NCBI GenBank assembly: GCA_038501625.1
Contig: JAZAYU010000009.1
Coordinates: 7,120,396 to 7,184,395 of the forward strand
DNA length: 64,000 nt
Reading direction: 5' to 3'
From: Corbicula japonica
Lineage: Eukaryota > Mollusca > Bivalvia > Venerida > Cyrenidae
The notes under the pieces are model-generated. The model searched no databases and was not told the DNA's origin. It saw nothing but the letters and a program-made list of their open reading frames with translations. The position numbers and the translations under genes were made by a program. Shown here in pieces: positions 57,001 to 64,000 of the stretch (the first letter of the stretch is position 1; each line of letters begins with the position of its first letter).

Positions 57001-60000
57001 AATGGTTGATTACAAGTGCTAAGCAAAAACTCAAGGATATTTTTATTCAACAATGGCAAGCAGACATTGCTCGGACAACAAATACCAATATTTATAAATT
57101 ATTTAAACAAGATTTTAAACGTAGCAAGTAAATAGATATTTTGCCACAATATATGTACAAAGTTAATGGCTTTTTTAACAAGAAACCATCGTTTACCTAT
57201 CGAAGTTGGACGTTGGCGAAGTTTACACATAAATGAAAGAAAATGCACTCTGTGCAATCAGGGTTGGCAAAATGCCGGCAAATATGAGTATTTTCCATGC
57301 TGGCGGTATTTAACGGGAAAATACTGGCAAATACTGGTCGATTAAATTTACCAGTCTGGAATTTATAGAATATTACCTATTATCAGCATTCATATAGATA
57401 ATTTCAAGTTTACCCATCAATTGCCATTATATTTATACTTAAGCTTAACATTTTAATCACTTTATCCATAATAAATAAATATTTAAGTACTGAAAAAAGT
57501 GGTCATTTGAATTGACCACCCATGCAATTTAAACAATACAAGGTGTCCCTTATAGCCAGCATGTGTACAGCATTATAGTTCAATTATTAACAATAATGGA
57601 GTCAGCATTTTAGATGGTTAATTTTAATCATAATCAAGTAATGTACACAACTTACAATAAATATAGATGAAAACAATAACAAATAAAGTAAGATACAAAG
57701 AAGTCTCTGTCTACCAGGCAATCTCTTCTTCTCCCTAAAATACATGTATCTGTAACAGAACACCAGTTAGGCAGCTTTCTGGAGTCACAACCATTTACTT
57801 GCACTTAGACAAATTGTATAGGTTATTTATGACACTTTGTTGCCCCTGGCTATTACAGCCCCTTGTCTGAAACATGTTTTAATAGTCAAGACCTTATGGC
57901 TTTGCTTGTTAAGTGTCAATGGCCAGGTGCACAGGTGGATACGCATTAATTTCTCACCTGCTGTATTTTTAGGTTTTAAGTATAAAAGAGAGTTCTTTAA
58001 GATTTATTTTAACTTTAAGTGCTTATAGTGATCCCCTGATATGAAATTTAATTAAAATATCTGAGTGATTTCATTATTATAATGATTATACATTAATAAC
58101 AGTCAACTAACTTAAGATTTCTGCAGTATTTTAAGGCAAAAAAACTCATCTGTGTAGTATTTGCCACTTTGGGGAGTATTTTCCAGGCCAGTAAATACCG
58201 GTAAATACCACTGGTAAATACCGGGGGTGGTATTTACCACCCAACCCTGTGTGCAATTAACTTGGCGACGAATTCCATTACTTATTAGTTTGCCCACAAT
58301 TCCATATCGAACGAAGGAAGTATCTACGCGAATATTATTATCGAAGACCTAATATGTTCAAGTTCATAGAATTATTATCAACCGAAAACCATGGTGCTCT
58401 AAGAAAATTAAGTTACTTCACAGATAAGATATTACGAATGGTAAACACTGTCTAGTGAGATTTACCTTTTTCACGCAGTTCTTTTCCAAAGTCTTTTGTT
58501 ATACATTTTTCAAACACAGTGTAACACGCTTTCTTTCCCTTTTAACCATTAATATATGGCATAGTTATTTGAAATTATGTTTAAAAGTTAAGTGTATATA
58601 TGTATTTGTATTTGTGTGGACATGTGTGTGTGTGTTTATGCGTATGTACATATGTATGTATGTATATGTGTGTATACATGTATATCTATGTATGTGTGTA
58701 TTTATATACATATAATATTTGAATGATGTAATGATATTACTGTTTATGTGAACGAAAGCATGACGTATTATGTATGTGAAGATTGTGAGTCGTTTCCATC
58801 CAGCTCCTGGTATTTTTTCTCTCTTAGTTGTCATTGATACATGTGCCTTTGTAATTGTATGTCATGTCTGTTTTGCTAATGTTGTTCAAATTTTGAACCT
58901 TAGCGTTAAAGAAATAAAAGTTGGAAAGTTGGAAGTAATTACATTTTCAAGTAATTGACCATATCCCTGAGAGTCGAACTAAGAAAAATACTATTGCTTT
59001 TGAAATAACATTCATATTTATATACCGGTAGTTATAATATATAAGTTACTTTATATTGTTATAAATATGAAATCATCTTTTTAAAAATATTTATTTTAGG
59101 ATTAAAGAGTAAATGCATGTCAAATACCATTTTTGTTTGGCAAATGATTGCTTTTAGATGTTAAGCATCAGGCATGATATATTTGTATGTTTTCAGTGTA
59201 TCACACCCTGGCTAAAGAACAGCAAGACATGTCCTGAAGACAGGTATTGTAACTTACAGGTATACATAAGGGCACAAGATCTTAATATACCTGAGACATA
59301 GACCATTCTCAGATCTCAAGCATCTATTTTGCTGAAATGGAGACCATACTCCATTTCAGCCATTAAGATGCTTGAGATTTGAGGCTGTTCTCCAGCTTTG
59401 GTTTTATGATCTTGGGCCCTGATCCAGTTTTGTTCACATATTTTAAAAAGATATCTGTACTAGATGAATGTGAACTTCATGTAAGGTTCTTTTGTTTTGT
59501 TCTTGCTGTAAGTGTAAACTTAATTCAAGACACATATCTTCCTGTTTCAGAATTTGTCTCATTTTTGCTATTAAGATACTGGCTTAAGAAAAAGATGAAG
59601 AACAAATAACAGTTGCTTTAAAAACTTTTGGGATTTTAGGATGACAATTTTAAAGATGATTGTATTTGCTTCATACATCACAACTTTATGAGTTTTGCTA
59701 CTGCATCCAGACATATTTTTCAAGTTGCTTTATTTCAGGTTGGGGAAGGTTGTTTTTAAGTGTGGTAATTAATTAGCAAGAGAGAGACTTCCTTGGTAAA
59801 TACTGTCTGTGAATCAACTTCTATTGGGCTTTAGTCAGCAACGAGTAAAGTTCATAATATTGCGAAAACTGGAAAATATTACAATCATCATTTAGTAGTA
59901 GAATTGAGAAAATAAAACTGAGATTAGAGAGTAATTGAACCCTTTAATCCATGGATACATCCGTACCATCAGATCCGGATCTACACTGCCGCTTCTTGAA

Positions 60001-62217
60001 ATAACTGTATTAATCTTATATAATGAACAGTGTTGATCCTGATCAGATGGCATGGATGCTGCACCATTTGCACATGCAATAAAAGTCCTATCTGTAGAGT
60101 AAAAATGAACCCACTCTTTACACGGACTTATCAAAAGCTCTTATTGCAGTTTGGGGATCTTGGATCTTGGTTCAGTCTTTCATAAGGTCTGGCAAAGGTA
60201 ATAAACTAGGAATCTACTATCACATTGTTAACTTGCTATTATTTTATTTCTACAGGAAACCATTGACTGTAAGTCAACTTCATCATGACTTTATCCTAGA
60301 AAACATCATTGGTGATCAAATGGTAGGTTCTATTATTAGTTCAGTGGTAAAATGCAGTAGATTAAATACAACAGTATAAACCTTTTATTTATCCAATGTT
60401 GTAACAATATTTATTATAGTTTTATTATTGATGTGAGTTTATATATAATGCTTACTAAACTCAAGGGCAGATCCAGAAGGGGTTTGGTGGGGTAAATCAT
60501 ACCCCTTTTGTAGGCAGCAATATTTAATTGTCATGGTCAGAAAGTTGGCAATTATCATGTAACTACATAAGGACTGCCCCAAATAAATAATAAAATAAAT
60601 TAATAAATAAATCCCATTTCTGGAAATCTTGCATTGACCCTGAAACTAATACCTTTTTTGCTTTGCCAAAGCAAACGGTGCACATATCTTTTACCTGTGA
60701 CTTATTAGATTGCTTTATTTGATTGATCATTAACTATTTCAGGTTGCCTGTCCATTTCGAAGATCTGGTTGTGAGTTTGTAGGTCAACTTCAGCTTCTCA
60801 AGTCTCACAAAAACTCGTGTGATTTCAACCCAATCAACCTTCCTGTATTCCTGAAACATGAAGATACAGGTGCACTAAAACCAGGTCTGTGTTACATTGG
60901 CAAGAAATAACACTTGTCTCCAAGTTATAAAACTGAGCATTGAGACCAGTCTCATGTAACAAGCTTCCAATTTCTGAACCTACTTTATTTTTAACTAGAA
61001 TGTTCTGGGCCCAAGATCATAAAACTAAGATTTGAGATCAGTCTCAAATCTCAAGGATCTGATTGGCGGAAATGGCGACTGGTCTCCAGATTTAGTTTTA
61101 TGATCTTGGGCACAGATCTGGGACTGGTTTTCATTCACAGGCTTTTACTTACGAACCTTGTCCCCATATAACAAAAAATCTCAGACTCAACCTCAAATCT
61201 CGACTTGCATACATGTATTCAGATTTTGAGTATATATAGTGGATTTACCAAAGTTAATAAAACAAAATTCTATTGTCATAGAAATGTCTTAAATATAAAA
61301 AAAATATTATCAATTTTAGAAAACGTGTTTGAGTACTAATTCAGATTATTGAGTATCTGTGTTTTGCTATTTGAAAAATGGAATACAATAACATATACTT
61401 GAAATAAATTGTATATGTAAAATGAAGATTTACATATATCCAAAACATAAGCACAAATCTGTCAAGCAAGTTCAGGAGTTCAGCATTTCAAACATATGAA
61501 TTTGAGCGAAGATAAAAATACAACTTATTTTTTGTGTGATATTATATCATGGTGTTTGCACAAAAAAGTTTTAGTTAACTCATACATTCTAAGTGGTTTT
61601 AAAACCATATCTTCTTACTTAAAATGTGCATTTGAATTTATAAATAGAGGTTTTATGGCATGTTCGACCATTATAGATTTAGATCAGCTGGCACATTATT
61701 GCCATCTGAACTGGATCTACACCCATCGCTTCTTTGTCATAAATAACCTAATAAATCAAAAGTGAACAGATGTGATCAGATTGCATAGCAGTGCTGTGCC
61801 CAAGATCATAAAACAAAATTTGGAGATCAGTCTCAAATCTCATGCATCTGATTGGTTGAAATGGCGACCAGTCGCCATTTCAGCCAATCAGATCCTTGAA
61901 AACTTAGTTTTATGATCTTGTGCCCTGGTTGATCTATATCTACACCATCACTCTTGAGATAACATCCATATCCCATAGAGTAAAGTTTAGTAGGGCTGAT
62001 AGACAAATTAATTTTTTCAAAAACACTTTTTAAAAGTTTCCTTATGATTTTAGTTCCAAAAATGTTTTTATACACAACAGATCTTGATGATGCATTTACA
62101 AGTCCAGGGAAGGTGCCATCACCTGAAAAACCTTCACTGAAGATGAGGCTGTTCCGTGCTGATGAAAACAAAAAACGCCTTCTGTCTTCCATGTTTGAGA
62201 AAGAGAACAAGCCATGA
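54100..62217 (+). CDS. RING / TRAF-type zinc-finger protein, RNF41-like E3 ligase (six exons)
   Basis: Exons 54100-54158, 55616-55724, 59197-59243, 60256-60322, 60743-60884 and 62081-62217 join in phase to 561 nt, 186 residues plus stop. The head MPKRKRDND is basic, then acidic. The RING ligands are C34, C37, C49, H51, C54, C57, C68 and D71 (C3HC3D, as in RNF41/NRDP1 and TRAF7). It is followed by a conserved linker and one TRAF-type zinc finger (C97, C104, H116, C120). The C-terminal tail is short, rich in Ser, Pro and Lys, and ends KENKP. A ubiquitin-ligase role follows from the RING. Length is shorter than RNF41 (about 317) and nearer RNF151 (about 245); I cannot name the orthologue. All donors and acceptors are canonical. 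The start is the first ATG of an exon with a stop upstream in frame. Confidence 0.88.
57258..58249. mobile_element. hAT-like non-autonomous element, 992 bp, inserted in the LINE
   Basis: Perfect 8 bp duplication TGTGCAAT (57250-57257 and 58250-58257). Ends CAGGGTTGGCAAAAT and CCACCCAACCCTG give the CAGGGTTGG inverted terminus usual for hAT. Inside both ends, words like GGTAAATACC and GGCAAATACTGG recur. Removing it with one duplication rejoins the LINE reading frame (except one stop codon at the joint). No transposase. Confidence 0.9.
58600..58720 (+). repeat. TG/TA-rich microsatellite in the LINE 3' UTR
   Basis: An irregular run of TGTGTG, TATGTA and GTATGT words. It produces open frames on both strands (58455-58715 and 58565-58834) that are not genes. 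Confidence 0.85.
59276..59417. repeat. AAGATCATAAAAC-type palindromic element
   Basis: CAAGATCTTAATATACCTGAG at the left, GGTTTTATGATCTTGGGCCC at the right, with central ATGGAGACCATACTCCAT. Starts about 30 bp after exon 3 of the RING gene. Confidence 0.78.
59941..60107. mobile_element. TTAA-type MITE, decayed
   Basis: CCCTTTAATCCATGG at the left, TAGAGTAAAAATG at the right; about 170 bp with one block pair left. Confidence 0.55.
60917..60962. repeat. Palindromic element, left arm only
   Basis: CTCCAAGTTATAAAACTGAG followed by GAGACCAGTCTCATG; the remainder is missing. Confidence 0.5.
61010..61113. repeat. AAGATCATAAAAC palindromic element
   Basis: GGGCCCAAGATCATAAAACT at the left and AGTTTTATGATCTTGGGC at the right; intron 5 of the RING gene. 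Confidence 0.86.
61660..61985. mobile_element. TTAA-type MITE interrupted by a palindromic element
   Basis: MITE core words (GATTTAGATCAGCTGGCAC, GTCATAAATAACCTAATAAA) run up to GTGCTG at 61791-61796 and resume at 61928 with GTTGATCTATATCTAC. The interruption is the palindromic element listed next. Confidence 0.75.
61797..61924. repeat. AAGATCATAAAAC palindromic element with defined ends
   Basis: TGCCCAAGATCATAAAAC at the left, GTTTTATGATCTTGTGCC at the right, flanked by CTG on both sides (61794-61796, 61925-61927). Because it sits inside a known MITE, the empty site can be inferred and the ends set. Confidence 0.82.
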
Positions 62218-62462
62218 GAGTTGGAGCCCCTACATTGAGTATGACAATTTACGTGAAATATTTAAACATTTTTTATCATATAGTTTAAATATCCTGCATC
62301 CATTCCCACCCATATCATATCTGATTTATGCCTCTATGGATTATTGTTAAAAAGGCATGGGTATTTGTTCACGCAATTTTGACCAAATTTTGATGATATT
62401 TATTGATAAATAATAGAGAAAAAAGCTATCTTAAATAAAAATTGCTCAATTATCAGTTATCC

Positions 62463-62673
62463 CTTTCTTACTTTTTACGCATTTGCGACCAGTGTAGATC
62501 TAGATCAGCCGGTACATCAGTGCCGTCTGATCAGGATCTGCACTGGTCACATTTTGGTCAGAAATAACATAATGAATAAAAAAGCAAACAGTTTAGATCC
62601 TGATCAGATGGCTGAGCTGATCTGGATCTTAAATGTTCGCCCACACAATAAAGGTGTATCTGAGGAGGAAAGG
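62463..62673. mobile_element. TTAA-type MITE
   Basis: The left end is slightly changed (TTATCCCTTTCTTAC), right TTAA at 62674-62677. It is about 240 bp past the RING gene stop. Confidence 0.82.
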
Positions 62674-63034
62674 GTTAAAATAAATTTTCCATACCATTAT
62701 AAAGACAATAAATCTGGACCATTAATGAATTTGGTGATTTCAGATTACTTTTTTTTTCTTTTCTCAAGGTGTTCAAGGATGGAAAGGCAACCAGACTGAC
62801 AATATCTCAGATTATATCTGCACAGGCTGGCAGTATATTAGGATTCAGATAGCTGCACACTAAGAAGATACTCAGGGAATAGTCACAGACTATGTATCCA
62901 GAATTGCTCCAAAACTGCAAGGGAAAACTTTAAACTGATACAACCAGACTTATAGTGTGTTCTTATATAATTATATACGGTTAAACTACAGACTTAATCA
63001 AAACAATTGAAGGCTATGTCACCAGTTAAACAAC

Positions 63035-63205
63035 ACTCAATATATACGGGTTTTATCGCATGTGTGACCCCAGGGTAGATAAACTGGCACAACTGTGCCA
63101 TCTGATCTGGATCTGCACTGTTTTCTTCATGGTCAGAAATAACTTATTGAATCTACAGTTAACAGTGTAGATGCTGATCACACAGCACATTTAGGATCCA
63201 CACTG
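63035..63205. mobile_element. TTAA-type MITE fragment
   Basis: ATATACGGGTTTTATCGCAT then core words GCCATCTGATCTGGATCTGC and GTCAGAAATAACTTATTGAA; both ends lost. Confidence 0.6.
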
Positions 63206-63851
63206 TTCGCTTCTTTGACTAAAATTAGAATTGCACTGTGTGGAAACTAAGTAAGATGATATTGCTGACAAATTTTGGGCAGTTTTCAGTTGTAGCAGAT
63301 TTTTCATATGAGACAGGGTTGGACACACATCCAGAAAGGAAGTTTATTTGGAGCAATCTTAGGTCAGCTACATGATAATTTCCAACTTCCTGGCCAAATT
63401 CCCTTTAAAATAAAATATTACTTCCCAAGCAACCCTACATACCCCCTCTAGATCTGCCCCTGAGGAGTTAACCCTAGTCTGATTCCCATCTCTATGTTCT
63501 GTTACATACACAAAGAGCAACTGTACATCACTAAAACTAGTTTTGTGTTTTATTTATATCCACTGTTCAGATCAACCTCCTGCGATCTAGGGATTGAAAT
63601 GAGTTTTCATTCATTTTTTTAAATTACGACTCTAAGAAACAATTTATTGTTAATAATGTTTTGTATATAGATGTAAAACAAATTGTTGTTATTTTTTGAT
63701 TACCAGAAATAAGAATTTTTTCTCTTCACTTGTTTGTCATGCGAACTGTCAAGGAAATTTACTCTGTCAGTCACAATTAATCATTCAAAAGAACCATTTT
63801 TGGGTTCCCCGGTTGAAGTGACCCATGTGTGCTGTTGTATTTTATTTACAG

Positions 63852-63900
63852 AAGCAAAAGTGTGGAAAGTGTCTGAAGGAGAAATTAAACATTTATTCCA
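63852..63900 (+). other. Possible exon of a further gene
   Basis: 49 nt between a good acceptor (TTTTATTTACAG) and a good donor (GTATGT at 63901). Two frames are open; one reads KQKCGKCLKEKLNIYS. Nothing in the window confirms it. Confidence 0.2.
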
Positions 63901-63943
63901 GTATGTATTTGCCCATGATACACAGTTATTTCACATGTAAATA

Positions 63944-64000
63944 AACTCTTCACTCCATATATAAGGATTTTATAGCAGGTGTGGATAGTGGAGATGCAGA
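63944..64000. mobile_element. TTAA-type MITE, cut by the window end
   Basis: CTCTTCACTCCATATATAAG then TTTTATAGCAGGTGTGGATAG, the left end of a diverged copy. Confidence 0.5.

Larger units (their letters stand above)
56060..58935 (+). mobile_element. Decayed LINE (non-LTR retrotransposon) in intron 2 of the RING gene
   Basis: Reverse-transcriptase words in several frames: GVRQGENLSPFLFSIFLNDL near 56118, a DIQLAL-type motif as DMQLALNCF near 56308, then KTKIITFSK and KYLGVFLS, followed by LLYGSEVWGYGN near 56640. Past the hAT-like insertion the frame goes on with a Cys/His motif (KCTLCN ... LVCPQF), a common LINE ORF2 ending, and stops near 58455. The 3' end has AAATAAAAG and a short repeat TTGGAAAG TTGGAAG. 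Frameshifts and stops make it dead, and the 5' part is missing. The start coordinate is approximate. Confidence 0.8.
62218..64000. other. 3' region of the RING gene and flank
   Basis: Follows the TGA at 62217. AATAAA words at about 62686 and 62711 are possible poly(A) signals but cannot be chosen between. Sequence at 62769-62870 after a TTCTTTTCTCAAG-like acceptor is not MITE and may be a further 3' exon or UTR. No other gene is certain. Confidence 0.45.

Noticed and set aside
58455..58834. Open frames on both strands of about 86-89 codons
   Set aside because: Low-complexity translation of the TG/TA microsatellite, with no splice or family support.
1..64000. CRISPR arrays, operons, bacterial promoters or ribosome binding sites
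   Set aside because: Introns, exon phases and element types show nuclear animal DNA; the tandem arrays have no spacer structure.

Overview
This is nuclear DNA of an animal, most likely a bivalve mollusc. It is AT-rich, its genes are split into many exons with GT/AG introns, and the introns and intergenic DNA are full of small dispersed repeats. Several of those repeats have the build of the bivalve 'pearl' (Helentron-associated) elements: a terminal stem, a GTCC-type microsatellite, an array of roughly 145-166 bp core repeats, and a 3' hairpin. The organism call is inference; no species can be named from sequence alone.

Layout. (1) About 1.5-33.4 kb, + strand: a nearly complete TRAF7 orthologue. 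I joined 20 coding exons with consistent phases into 633 codons: a serine-rich N-terminus, a C3HC3D RING, TRAF-type zinc fingers, a coiled coil and seven WD40 repeats. Its introns carry most of the repeats; intron 18 alone is 10.3 kb. On the opposite strand inside intron 18 is a convincing first exon of a secreted-peptide gene (TATA box, signal peptide, splice donor). (2) 40.27-42.45 kb, - strand: the large terminal exon of a C2H2 zinc-finger protein with seven fingers at its C-terminus. (3) 42.6-54.1 kb: gene-poor DNA with several mobile elements whose ends can be fixed by target-site duplications. (4) 54.1-62.2 kb, + strand: a complete six-exon gene for a 186-residue RING plus TRAF-zinc-finger protein. 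Its second intron holds a decayed LINE, itself interrupted by a hAT-like element.

Repeats dominate. About 30 copies of one palindromic MITE of about 230 bp, with TTAA at both ends, are scattered through the window. Other families are a palindromic element of about 110-150 bp (about 12 copies), a MITE with TAG...CTA ends and 8-10 bp duplications (four copies with both ends), six pearl-like elements, a 1.9 kb TTAA-flanked element, a hAT-like element and two LINE remnants.

The two E3 ligase genes both use a RING whose last zinc ligand is Asp, but nothing shows that they act together. The most unusual structure is a 19-copy, 66 bp minisatellite grown from the 3' end of TRAF7 exon 2. Nearly every unit repeats the exon end, most keep a splice-donor-like sequence, and many carry an acceptor-like sequence. 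No rRNA, tRNA, CRISPR or prokaryotic feature was seen.
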